Assembly (NCBI GenBank): GCA_015075185.1
Contig: JABTUW010000005.1
Location: forward strand, 496,001 to 560,000
From: Anaerolineales bacterium
Lineage (GTDB): Bacteria > Chloroflexota > Anaerolineae > 4572-78 > J111
Direction: 5' to 3'
DNA length: 64,000 nucleotides
The position numbers and the translations under genes are program-made. The stretch's first letter is position 1, and each line of letters begins with the position of its first letter. Positions 7,637 to 16,700 of this stretch are shown here, piece by piece. A model generated the notes under the pieces. The model had not been told where the DNA came from. It searched no databases and saw nothing but the letters and a program-made list of their open reading frames with translations.

Positions 7637-9162
7637 AGCGTGCCTCCGGCCGCGGCATGAAGGATGATTTCTTCTGTCGCTTCGCGCTGGCTAAATTCGC
7701 CGGTCAGTTGGCCCTTATACATGGTCAAAATGCGGTGGCTCACCGACAAGACTTCCTGGATGTCGGACGAAACCATCAGGATCGCCAGTCCCTGTCCGGC
7801 CAGCGCCTCCAACTGGTCATAAATATCGGAGCGCGCCCCCACATCCACCCCCCAGGTTGGCTCGTTCAGCAGCAGCACCTTGACCTTCGCCTCCAGCCAG
7901 CGGCCCAGTACTACCTTTTGCTGGTTGCCACCGCTCAAAAAGCGGGTTTCCACCTCCATCCCGCCGGCCATGCGAATGCCCAGGCGGTCAATCCAGTTTT
8001 GGGCATGGCGGCGCTCCAGACTTTGTTGGAAGAAGCTAAAGCGAGACAGGGGGGACCAGTTCGAAAGGGTCAGATTTTGGCGTACGTTCATGCCCAGCAC
8101 CAGGCCGTTCACTTTGCGGTCGGTCGGGACAAAGCCGATGCCGGCCTGCCGGGCGTCGCGCGGGGAAGTAATGGTAACGGACTGGCCGTTGACCAAAATC
8201 AGGCCGCTGTCGGCCGGTTCTGCCCCAAAGATAGAGCGGGTCAGGGTGGCATGTCCGGCTCCCAGCAAGCCAAAAATGCCCACAATTTCACCGGTGCGGA
8301 TGCTTAAATTAATATCGTGATAGGCCCCAGCCTTGGTCAAGCCCGTCACTTCTAAAACAGCCTGCCCATCATGGCGTTCGGCCCGGGCTTCGGCGCGAAT
8401 TTCGGCCCGCGACTCAACCACCTCGCGGCCCACCATCATCCGCACCAGGTCACGGTGAGTCACCTCGACAATCGGGCGGGTGCCGACGTGCAGGCCGTCG
8501 CGCAGAACCGTCACCCGGCCGGCGATTTGAAAAATCTCGTCCAGCCGGTGAGAGATGTAGATAATCGCTACCCCTTGCTTTTGCAGCGACTTGATGATGC
8601 TGAACAGGAGCTTAACTTCGTGAGGGGTCAGCGCGGCAGTCGGCTCGTCCATGACAATGATTTTGGCCTGGGCCGACAGCGCCTTGACAATCTCCACAAT
8701 CTCCCGGTCGACCACGCTTAGGCTGCGCATCAGGGCATTCGGGTCAATTTCGATGTCGAGCATACCTAGATATTGGCGGGCCAATTCCTGTGCCCTATTC
8801 CAGTCAACCAGATAGTTACCCAGAAAGCCCTTTTGGCGCGGCAAATGCCCCAGCAGCAAATTCTCCATCACCGACAACTCCGGCGCGTAGTGCAGCTCCT
8901 GGTAGATCATGCGAATCCCCAGCCCTTCGGCGTCGCTGGGTTCGTGAAGTTGCACCAATTGGCCGTTCAGGTAGATCGAACCGCTGTCTTTTTGGTAGTC
9001 GCCGTTGAGGATTTTGATGAGGGTAGACTTGCCCGCCCCGTTCTCGCCAACCAGGGCCAGCACTTCGCCGGCAAACAGGTCAACCGAAACCTTGTCCAGC
9101 ACTTTCACCCCGTAAAAGCTCTTGGTGATGTTTTCCATTCTCAGGAAGGGCTGCCTGTCCAT
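7633..9162 (-). CDS. Sugar ABC transporter double ATP-binding protein (RbsA/MglA type)
   Basis: The 509-residue protein contains two ATPase halves, typical of CUT2 sugar importers. The first half has Walker A GENGAGKST near residue 40 and Walker B IIVMDEPTAAL. The second has the family's usual altered P-loop (GLLGAGHATL) and an intact signature LSGGNQQKV, so probably only one site is fully catalytic. I place the start at ATG 9162, five bases after AGGAGG; GTG at 9165 is adjacent and also possible. The gene overlaps permease genes on both sides, giving tight translational coupling. Confidence 0.94.
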   Translation of the reverse strand: MDRQPFLRMENITKSFYGVKVLDKVSVDLFAGEVLALVGENGAGKSTLIKILNGDYQKDSGSIYLNGQLVQLHEPSDAEGLGIRMIYQELHYAPELSVMENLLLGHLPRQKGFLGNYLVDWNRAQELARQYLGMLDIEIDPNALMRSLSVVDREIVEIVKALSAQAKIIVMDEPTAALTPHEVKLLFSIIKSLQKQGVAIIYISHRLDEIFQIAGRVTVLRDGLHVGTRPIVEVTHRDLVRMMVGREVVESRAEIRAEARAERHDGQAVLEVTGLTKAGAYHDINLSIRTGEIVGIFGLLGAGHATLTRSIFGAEPADSGLILVNGQSVTITSPRDARQAGIGFVPTDRKVNGLVLGMNVRQNLTLSNWSPLSRFSFFQQSLERRHAQNWIDRLGIRMAGGMEVETRFLSGGNQQKVVLGRWLEAKVKVLLLNEPTWGVDVGARSDIYDQLEALAGQGLAILMVSSDIQEVLSVSHRILTMYKGQLTGEFSQREATEEIILHAAAGGTL

Positions 9163-10151
9163 CACGACCTCCTCAGGCGCAGGCGCAGTTGGTCAAACCC
9201 AACCGCCAGCAGCAGCACCAGGCCCCGCGCCACTTCCTGGTAATAGGAAGATACGTTGGTCAGGATGAGACCGTTGTCCAACGTTCGCAGGATAAAGACG
9301 CCAATCAGCGTGCCGATGAGACTCCCTTTGCCGCCGGCCAGGCTGGTTCCGCCCAAAATCACGGCGGCGATGACCGTAAATTCCAGGCCCGTCGCCGCCT
9401 GGGGTGTCCCCGCCGCCAGTTGCGAAGCCAGGACCATCCCACCCAGGGCCGCCAGAAAGCCGCACAGGGTGAACACAATCAATTGATAGCGGTTGACCGG
9501 AATCCCGGCCAAGCGGCTGGCCGCGGGATTACCGCCGATGGCGTACAGGTCACGGCCAAACGGGGTTTTAGCCAGCACAAAAATGAAGACGGCGTATAAA
9601 ACCAGCATCAAAATCAGCGAAAAAGGTACGCCGCCCAGGTCGCCGCGTCCCAGAAATTGGAACTGGGGTTGGCTGAGCTGGTTCATCTGGCCGCCGGTGA
9701 GTACAAAGGCCAGGCCGCGAATAATCGAGAACATGCCCAGGGTGGTGATGAGCGGGTTAATTTTTAATCGGGTCACCACCAGGCCGTTCAAGGCGCCGAC
9801 CACCGCGCCGCTCAAGAGGCCAACAGCCACACAGGCCCAGATCGGTAAAATCTGGTTGTCCCACAAGAGACTGGTCACTACTCCGGCCAGAGCTGCCACC
9901 GAGCCGACAGAAATATCCACCCCCCCGGCAATTAAGAGGATGGTTTCGCCTATAGCCACAATTCCAACCACCGCCAGGGTCTGCCCAATGTTGACAAAGT
10001 TTTGCACGCTCAGAAAGTGGGGGGTTAGCAGGGCAAAAATCAGGCACATCACCACAAATACGGTCAGCAGGCTCAGGCCAGTATTCAAACGGAGCCGGGA
10101 AAACACCGTCGAGGCAGGCCCAGAGACGGCTGATGGGGTTGACTGAGCCAT
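9162..10151 (-). CDS. Sugar ABC transporter permease (RbsC type), first copy
   Basis: This roughly 329-residue membrane protein is homologous to the permease at 6605-7636: both have GGVDISVGS/GGLDLSVGS, GNPAASRLAGIPVNRYQLI and ILGGTSLAGGKG. I start at MAQSTPSAV (ATG 10151) because GGGAGA lies seven to eight bases upstream; the longer open frame runs into the palindrome at 10176-10208. Its stop overlaps the ATPase start (GTGATG). It forms the membrane channel for the binding protein at 10224-11333. Confidence 0.93.
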   Translation of the reverse strand: MAQSTPSAVSGPASTVFSRLRLNTGLSLLTVFVVMCLIFALLTPHFLSVQNFVNIGQTLAVVGIVAIGETILLIAGGVDISVGSVAALAGVVTSLLWDNQILPIWACVAVGLLSGAVVGALNGLVVTRLKINPLITTLGMFSIIRGLAFVLTGGQMNQLSQPQFQFLGRGDLGGVPFSLILMLVLYAVFIFVLAKTPFGRDLYAIGGNPAASRLAGIPVNRYQLIVFTLCGFLAALGGMVLASQLAAGTPQAATGLEFTVIAAVILGGTSLAGGKGSLIGTLIGVFILRTLDNGLILTNVSSYYQEVARGLVLLLAVGFDQLRLRLRRS

Positions 10152-10175
10152 CGCTTTCTCCCAGATAGAGGCTGA

Positions 10176-10208
10176 AGACCCTAAAGGTCTCAAGGACCTT
10201 TAGGGTCT
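10176..10208. repeat. Perfect 14-bp-arm palindrome (AGACCCTAAAGGTC family), intercistronic
   Basis: AGACCCTAAAGGTC at 10176-10189 pairs perfectly with GACCTTTAGGGTCT at 10195-10208, leaving a 5-nt loop. A near-identical copy with 17-bp arms lies at 32954-32988, so it is a dispersed element. Here it sits between the binding-protein gene and the first permease gene. In other transporter operons hairpins at this place protect the upstream mRNA or reduce read-through, so that binding protein is made in excess; that role here is inference. Confidence 0.9.
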
Positions 10209-10223
10209 GGAACATTAAACTTG

Positions 10224-11333
10224 TTATTTACAGCCTGTAGCGTCAGAATAGAGTTCACACAGGTTATCTTTGGTAATAAAAACGTGGTCTACGTAAATGG
10301 AGGGGGGCAGGGGTCTGCACTCCAGGGCATCGAGTATGGCCGGAATAATCTTGAAACCATACTTTTCGGGGAAGTAGCCGGTGGCACCCAAATAGATGCT
10401 GCCTTCCTTCATTATCTCCTCCTGGCCGGAGGGGTCAGCACCCTGGCCGACGACAATCGCCTGGTCTTTGCGATTGGCCGCTTCGAGCGCGGCAATGGTG
10501 CCCAATGCTGTGCCATCGTTGATGGTCATGCCGACGATATGCTCGGCGTCGGGAATTTTGGGCAGCGTGTCGCCCACAACCTTGAAGGCTTCATCCTGGG
10601 TGTTCTTGCTGTCAAGGCGGAAAACCATATCGTCAGGGACTTTGGTTTCGAGGTTATCTTGCAGACCTTCCAGCATACCCTGCATTCGGGCAGCAGGGAT
10701 AGGTCCAGACTGGGGCAGTTCCAGCAAGAGGATGGCATCAACCTGGCCGTCCCAATTCTGCTTGGCATACTCCGCCGCCGCTTCACCGGCCAGACGGCCG
10801 GCTTTGTAGTTGTCGGCTCCAAAGAAGGTGGCGCCGGGCATAGGGATGTCAATGGCAATGACCGGCACGTTGGCCGTGCGGAACTTGTCCATGATCACGT
10901 TGCCAAATTTTTCGTCGGTTTGGAACTCGATCACGCCGTTAACGCCCTGGGTCAGGAAGCTGTCGGCGTTGGCCAGGGCGGTCGCGCCATCCAGTTTATT
11001 GTCGGCCAGCACCAACTCAATGTTGCCGGCCTCTTTGGCTGCGGCCTCGATACCCTCGCGGACTAGCTTGGTAAAAACAATGTCTTCGGTCAGGTTGGCA
11101 AAGCCAATTTTGTAGCTGTCTTTCATGGTGGTGCACTCGGCGGCGGCCTCAGCCGGTTTTTCAACCTGAACAGTGACCACCTTTTCAACCTCAACCGTCT
11201 CTTTGACCACAACGGTTTCAACTTTAGTTATGGTTTCAGGAGTTGGGGCTGTGCCGCAGGCGGCAATAGCCAGTAGTGCCAGTGCGACCAGGCTGAACAA
11301 TAGCGTAACCTTGATAAGTGTAGAGCGATTCAT
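10224..11333 (-). CDS. Sugar-binding lipoprotein of the ABC importer
   Basis: This 369-residue protein has an N-terminal lipoprotein signal with lipobox I-A-A-C (Cys about residue 26), then a Val/Glu/Lys-rich linker (VETVVVKETVEVEKVV), then a type 1 periplasmic-binding domain from about residue 73 (YKIGFANLTEDI to KDNLCELYSDATG). It would bind the sugar outside the membrane and deliver it to the two permeases. The long linker after the lipobox is a style seen in Chloroflexota lipoproteins. The binding domain is strikingly similar to the C-terminal half of the regulator at 12004-13689. AGGAGGGG precedes the ATG. The ligand is not deducible. Confidence 0.93.
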   Translation of the reverse strand: MNRSTLIKVTLLFSLVALALLAIAACGTAPTPETITKVETVVVKETVEVEKVVTVQVEKPAEAAAECTTMKDSYKIGFANLTEDIVFTKLVREGIEAAAKEAGNIELVLADNKLDGATALANADSFLTQGVNGVIEFQTDEKFGNVIMDKFRTANVPVIAIDIPMPGATFFGADNYKAGRLAGEAAAEYAKQNWDGQVDAILLLELPQSGPIPAARMQGMLEGLQDNLETKVPDDMVFRLDSKNTQDEAFKVVGDTLPKIPDAEHIVGMTINDGTALGTIAALEAANRKDQAIVVGQGADPSGQEEIMKEGSIYLGATGYFPEKYGFKIIPAILDALECRPLPPSIYVDHVFITKDNLCELYSDATGCK

Positions 11334-11875
11334 GGAGTAAATCCCCTCCTAAATTTAATGAATTCAATAGAATTTTGCCCATGAGCCTCTGCTTGGCCCT
11401 GGCAGTTACCAATACTACTTAGAAGGATTATGCTATCGCTAAATTGCACCTCCTTCGTAAATAGTAGACAGTAGACGGTAGACGGCCCACAGGGGACCTT
11501 GGCCTCTACGGGCCACTTCGTCGGTTCTAGACAGGGGTAATATATCCCTGCTACCTTGTGATCTTGTTGTTATTAGCGGTGGTATACAGGAGGTAAAGAA
11601 AGAGTGAGATTTAAGAGGTAAGAGGCTGCGGATGACAAAAGCCAGGTGGTTAGGGTAAAAATAGTGCGCCGGATAGGGAGGATAAATGGCTAAAAGGAGT
11701 GCCTGCAACGCCAGGCTGAGCGCCGATTTGCAGCGATGCCATAAGCGGGTTGTGGATGTTGCCAGCTTTTTATTCGTCATTGAACTTCGGTGAAACTTAT
11801 TGATTTTTGGTGAAATTTGTTGATCGAGTCTAACACACTTATTGAAACTTGTCAAATAAAACGAGAAAGCCTTGA
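11334..11875. promoter_or_regulatory. Control region between the sugar operon and its divergent regulator
   Basis: No gene is supported in this stretch of about 540 bp. It holds a heptad array at 11465-11485 (TAGACAG, TAGACGG, TAGACGG). It also holds a set of direct repeats: TGAAACTTATTGAT at 11791-11804, TGAAATTTGTTGAT at 11811-11824 (exactly 20 bp apart), and a partial copy TGAAACTTGTCAAAT at 11843-11857. The direct repeats are candidate binding sites for the DeoR-type regulator. I could not identify a convincing minus-strand promoter for the operon. Confidence 0.5.
11465..11485. repeat. TAGACRG heptad tandem repeat, three units
   Basis: Units are TAGACAG, TAGACGG and TAGACGG. The same three units occur in the reverse order at 48086-48106 upstream of the DUF2997 gene, so this is a dispersed repeat. 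Confidence 0.8.
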
Positions 11876-11904
11876 TTGACGACTTTTTGGCCTTGTGTTA
11901 CAAT
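11876..11904 (+). promoter_or_regulatory. Sigma-70-type promoter for the DeoR-sugar-binding fusion regulator
   Basis: TTGACG at 11876-11881 and TACAAT at 11899-11904 are separated by 17 bp, a near-consensus arrangement. Transcription would begin near 11911, giving a leader of about 90 nt that includes the palindrome at 11951-11983. The candidate direct-repeat operators lie just upstream. Confidence 0.6.
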
Positions 11905-11950
11905 GGATTCGACAAATTTCGCTAAACTTGACAATTTGTTCTCTAATGTC

Positions 11951-11983
11951 CTCTTGTTCCCAAACTCAGTTTGGGAACGAGAG
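11951..11983. repeat. Palindrome GTTCCCAAACT-C-AGTTTGGGAAC in the regulator leader
   Basis: Perfect 11-bp arms at 11956-11966 and 11968-11978 flank a single C. The pairing extends to 11951-11983 with one mismatch. It ends about 20 nt before the regulator ATG, so it could be an operator or a leader hairpin. From memory, similar palindromes recur across several bacterial genomes (spurious peptides reading VPKLSLGTR), so a dispersed repeat is at least as likely as a specific operator. Confidence 0.75.
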
Positions 11984-12003
11984 GAAGCCTCCCAAAGTGC
12001 CAA

Positions 12004-13689
12004 ATGACCACCTTTGAAAGACGACAACGCATCCTGACCCTGTTGCGCGAGCAATCCAACGCTACGGTAATTGAACTGGCCAAGTTGCTGAATGTGTCCG
12101 AGGGGACCATCCGCAATGATTTGACCGCGCTTGACGAAGCGCAGCAGATTATGCGCGTCCGGGGCGGGGCGGTGGTGCGCGATATTCACCCCGGGCAGAT
12201 GCCCGCCCTGGCCGCCAAAGCGCGGGTTAATGCTCCGGCCAAGCAGCGGATTGCCCGCTGGGCGGCGGATATGGTGGAGGATGGCGATGCCATCCTGCTG
12301 GATGCCAGCACCACCGTGTTTCATATGGCCGCTTATTTACAAGACCGCCGGAATCTGACGATCATCACCAACGGCATCGAAGTCGCCCGGGCGCTGGCCG
12401 CCAACCGGGCCAATACAACCATTCTCATCGGCGGAGTGCTGCGTGCCGATGGCACTTCTGTCACCGGGCATCTGGGGGAAAAGATGCTGCGGGATCTGCT
12501 TATCAAAACCGCCTTTGTCTCCTGTTCGGGCTTTACCGTTGAGGTCGGCTTAACTGAGCTTGACTTGCAAGAGGCCCAACTCAAAAGCCACATGATTCGT
12601 TCGGCCAGCCGCGTAGTCGCTTTGATTGACTCCAGCAAATTTGGCCGGGCAGCGCTGGTACCTTTTGCGGCGGTGGAGCAGATCTCTCACATTTTAACCG
12701 ACAGCCAGGTAGACCCGGCGACCCTGGAATGCCTGCGCCAAACCAATATTACTTTAACCGTTTGCGGCGAGACCACCGCCTCCTCTTTCACCCCCCTGGA
12801 CAGCCAACGCACTCACTACCGCGTTGGTTTTGCCAATCTCAGCGAAGAGATTCCCTTTGCGGTGGATGTCCGGCGCGGCCTGGAGCGGGCTGCCAAAGAA
12901 GCCGGCAATATTGATTTGATTGTGGCCGATAATCAGTTGCAGGGGGAGGTTGCCCTGCGTATTGCCGAACACTTAATTGGCAAAGGGGTGGACCTGGTCA
13001 TTGAGTATCAGATTGACGAAAAAGTGGGCAGTCTGATCATGAACAAATTTCAGCAGGCGGGCATTCCCGTCATTGCTGTAGACATTCCCATGCTGGGGGC
13101 CAGTTTTTTTGGCGCGGACAACTACCAGTCGGGGCATACGGCGGGAGCGGCCCTGGGGAACTGGATCAAAAAACAGTGGGCCGGCGCAGTTGATCATCTG
13201 ATTGTGCTGGAAGAACCGCGCGCCGGCGCTCTGCCCGCAGCCCGGATACATGGGCAAATTGACGGTTTACAATCTATTATTGGGGAAATCCCGGCCGAAA
13301 AGATCTGCTATCTGGACAGCGGCAATACCACCGAGCTGAGCGAGATGCAAATGAGCCGAGTCCTGGAGGAATATACTTCCGCTCATCATCTGGCGGTTAT
13401 CTCGTTCAACGACGATGCCGCTTTTGGCGCTCTCAGCGCGGCCCGCAAAGCCGGTCGAGAGGCAGACGTGGTGATTATTGGGCAGGGCGCTGACCGCAAA
13501 CTGCGCCCGGAAATCCGCCGGCCCAACTCGCGTATTATCGGCTCCACCGCCTTTATGCCGGAGAAATATGGTGAGAAGCTGATTGATTTAGCTCTCAAAA
13601 TTCTGCAAGGTAAGCCGGTCCCCCCGGCGGTCTACACCGACCACACCTTTATCAACACCAAAAATATTGACCTTTTTTACCCCGAATAG
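12004..13689 (+). CDS. DeoR-family regulator fused to a sugar-binding (type 1 periplasmic-binding) domain
   Basis: This 561-residue protein is twice the usual DeoR length. Residues about 1-57 form the DeoR winged helix (TVIELAKLLNVSEGTIRNDL). Residues about 70-240 form the DeoR sugar-phosphate sensor domain (LLDASTTVFHMA, IITNGIEVA, ILIGGVL). From about residue 272 to the end is a type 1 periplasmic-binding domain (YRVGFANLSEEIPF) that aligns throughout with the operon's secreted binding protein, sharing FANL, AAKEAGNI, IPVIAVDIPM and FFGADNY. No signal peptide is present, so this copy is cytoplasmic. It faces the operon and probably represses it until the sugar appears. I chose MTTFERRQ as the start by domain fit. 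Confidence 0.92.
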   Translation: MTTFERRQRILTLLREQSNATVIELAKLLNVSEGTIRNDLTALDEAQQIMRVRGGAVVRDIHPGQMPALAAKARVNAPAKQRIARWAADMVEDGDAILLDASTTVFHMAAYLQDRRNLTIITNGIEVARALAANRANTTILIGGVLRADGTSVTGHLGEKMLRDLLIKTAFVSCSGFTVEVGLTELDLQEAQLKSHMIRSASRVVALIDSSKFGRAALVPFAAVEQISHILTDSQVDPATLECLRQTNITLTVCGETTASSFTPLDSQRTHYRVGFANLSEEIPFAVDVRRGLERAAKEAGNIDLIVADNQLQGEVALRIAEHLIGKGVDLVIEYQIDEKVGSLIMNKFQQAGIPVIAVDIPMLGASFFGADNYQSGHTAGAALGNWIKKQWAGAVDHLIVLEEPRAGALPAARIHGQIDGLQSIIGEIPAEKICYLDSGNTTELSEMQMSRVLEEYTSAHHLAVISFNDDAAFGALSAARKAGREADVVIIGQGADRKLRPEIRRPNSRIIGSTAFMPEKYGEKLIDLALKILQGKPVPPAVYTDHTFINTKNIDLFYPE

Positions 13690-13710
13690 AAATTAGTTTT
13701 AGTCCAAAAG

Positions 13711-16700
13711 CTAACGCCGCTGCCAGGTCATTCCCGGATAATCGCGGTAGAAGCCGGCGGCTTCGAGGAGAGGACGGCCGGGACTGTCCAGCACCGGCTG
13801 GCCGTTCCAGCTTTCGACGGTGAGGCGAAACTCAAAACCTGCCAGGTGGTCCAGCAGCGCTGCCAGGGCCGACCGGATGAGTCCCTCGTCGGCCCCTTGC
13901 CGGGTGATGAGCTGCGACCCCGTATCGCGGGCGACCAGCACCGGCAGTCCCCGCTGCTGCACCAGCCAGGTGGAGGGCAGCCGGGCGAAGGTAAGTTCCT
14001 CGCCGCTGGCTGCTGGCGGCAAGTCTGGCAGCGCCGGGCCGTAGAGGTTGGCCGGATCGCCGGCGTTGAGGACAACCAGGGCCTCGTTTTCGGGCGGCAT
14101 CTCGCCGCGACCGGCCCGCAGGCGCTCGACCACTTCCGGCAGGGCGAACTGGAGACCGGGCAGGCCCTGCACAAAGTAACCGCGCCGGACCTCGCCCCGC
14201 AGCTCCAGCCGTTGAAGCTGCTGGTAGATCAAATCCCAGGCCCAACTCCCCACCTCGTCGGCCAGGCTGGCGTGAGTCACCACGCCGTATCGAGCTAGCA
14301 GTTGGCGGGCCTGCTGGGCGGCGCTGTCGGCGGGCGGCGTGACCTTGCCCAGCACGCCAAAGCGGTGGACCAGCGTCCAGCGTCCTTCGCTCAAGAGAGG
14401 TCGTTGGGATTCGTTGGAGTGGGTCAAACGCTCTCGCACCCGGCGCTTAGCGGCCTGAAATTCGGAACGGGTGGGCCGGTGCAGCCCGTCCGGCCGCCGT
14501 TCTCGCGAGCGCAGCCGCTCGGCCAGCTCTGTTTCGAGGGAGCTGAAAGGCTTGCGCTCGCCGCCAGGACCGGGACTTCCTTGCTGGACAATTTGCCGCA
14601 GCACGGCCAGGCTGTCGTTGGTAGCCAGGCCGGCCATCACCAGCTCGACCAGGGCGGCTTCTGCGGCGGTCTCGGCCAGGTCTAACGCGGCGCAGATGTC
14701 GGCCAGAAAGAGCGCTCCCTCGCTTTTGAGGAAGTTGTAGACAGCCTGCGCCGTCTCGCTCAAGCCGGACAGGTCGTCCGGGGGCGGCTCCAGAAAGGTA
14801 TGACCCTCGCCCCGGAACAGGAAGCGAATGCGGCCTCGCCGGGGGTCAACCCCACCCGAACCAACCCAGACCAGCTCGCCGCTCTGGCACAGCCCGGCCA
14901 ACTCCGCCGGATCGTAGCGGTCCAGCCGCAGGGGCAGCACGTCCCGCTCCCAGATGCGGCCGACTACCGGCGCGGCCCGCAACTGCTGCAGCGCCTGCCG
15001 CAGTGCTCCCGGCCCGGTCAGGCGTTCCGCCGGATGGAGGTGCTGCCAGCGGGCCAGGAAGTCGGCGTAGACGGTGAAGGGCACCGGCTGAATCTCCCGT
15101 CGCAAGATGGTCAGGGTGCGACGGTGAATCTGCTCCAGGGTGTGCAGGTCAACAAATTCATCTGCCGGAGGGGTTTGATCGCCCGCCGGGGTGAAACGGC
15201 CGTGGGCCAGGTGGCGGGCTTCTACCAGCCGGTCGAGTTCGGCTTGCAGCCAATCCGGGGAAAAGGCATAGCGGGTCAGGATAGTGGGAATGGTGACCGG
15301 GCCGGCCTGGGCCAGGAAGCGTTCCAGAATCCGGCGCTGCGCGTCTACCGGAGGGATGAGCGGGTCGCCTCGGGCTGCTAACCCAAAGGCAGCGCGATAC
15401 TCCGCCGCATATTCGGCGGCCACCCAGCGCCGGGCCGGACCCTGCACGGTGGGGACAGCCAGCTCCACGATGCGGCCAGCCCCGGCCAGGTGAGCCACCC
15501 AGGCGGACGGGTCAACACTGGTGCGCTCGGCCAGCTCGCGGGCCGACAAATCGCCCAACTGCTGCAACAGCACGGCCAGTTCCTCCACAGTGCGAACTTG
15601 GCTCGTCGGGATTATGTGTTGTAAGCGGCCCTGCACCTCTTGAATCGCTTCGGGCCGGAGCAGTTCGTCCAGGGCGATGTCTTTGAGCAGGTCTTGCAGC
15701 AGTTCCCGGTTCGCCGCCAGGGTTTGAAGCTGGCGCTCGGCCCGCGGCGTGTCCCACTCGTACATGTAGACGCTGACAAAATCCCACAGCAGGCTTTGCG
15801 CTACCGGCGAAGGGGCCAGCGACTCGACCAGGACCACCTGGATCTCGCCCTGCTGGATGCCGCTCAAAACCGCTTCCAGGTGGGGCAGGTCCAGCACGTC
15901 CTGCAAGCAGTCACGATAGGTTTCGGCTACAATCGGAAAATCCTGGAACTGGCGCACTGCTTGCAGCAGATCTTTGGCCCGCAAACGCTGCAGCCAGAAG
16001 GGGGTGCGTTTGCCGCCGCGCAGGCCCGGTAATAACAGCGCCCTGGCGGCGTTCTGGCGGAACTGCGCCCCGAAGACGGCTGAATCGGGTAGCTCCTGCA
16101 AAATGCGCTCGCGGGCTTCGGCGGGGCCCAGCCCGGCGACCACATCCAGGGGAAACTCGGCTTCAGCTTCGGGACAGCGGAGCAAGATGCCGTCGTCGTT
16201 GGTCTGAACTTCGACGTTGATCCTGCTGCGTTCCCGAAGCAGGCTGGCCAAAGCCAGACCCCACGGGCCGTTGACCCGCCCACCACAGGGAGAGTGAACC
16301 ACCAGCCGCGGGTCGCCCAGGGCGTCGTCAAACACCTCGACCAGCACCGTCCGGTCCGATGAAATCGCCCCGGCTTTATCAAGCTGGTTGGCGACATAAC
16401 TCAGGACGTGCCAGGCCGAGTTGTGATCCAGGGCATACTCGTCTTGCAGCCAGGCCAGCAGCACCTGGACGGCCGGCTCGTCTCGCTTGTCAATGATCTC
16501 GCCCGACCCGGCCCAGTTCAATTCGACCCGTAGGCGTTCCACCCGCTCGGCCACAGCCCGGCGGAAAGCGCCCACCCGCAGCCCCAGTTCATAGGGCCGC
16601 CAGGGAAAATCGCCGCGCCAGAAAGGCATACGGGGTGTGGTGCCGGGCGCTTCGGCCACGATGACCCGGTCGTCGGTGACGTCCAGCACCCGCCAGACTT

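Noticed and set aside
11439..11855. 138-codon minus-strand frame in the regulatory region
   Set aside because: It runs through heptad repeats and promoter-like DNA, has an odd residue composition, and overlaps the candidate operators.
11839..12324. 161-codon minus-strand frame opposite the regulator start
   Set aside because: It is antisense to the conserved DeoR helix-turn-helix and has no recognisable domain.
13690..13712. Weak TTAGTTTT...AAAAGCTAA palindrome between the regulator and lhr stops
   Set aside because: The stem is short and AT-only with a bulge; it is not convincing as a terminator.
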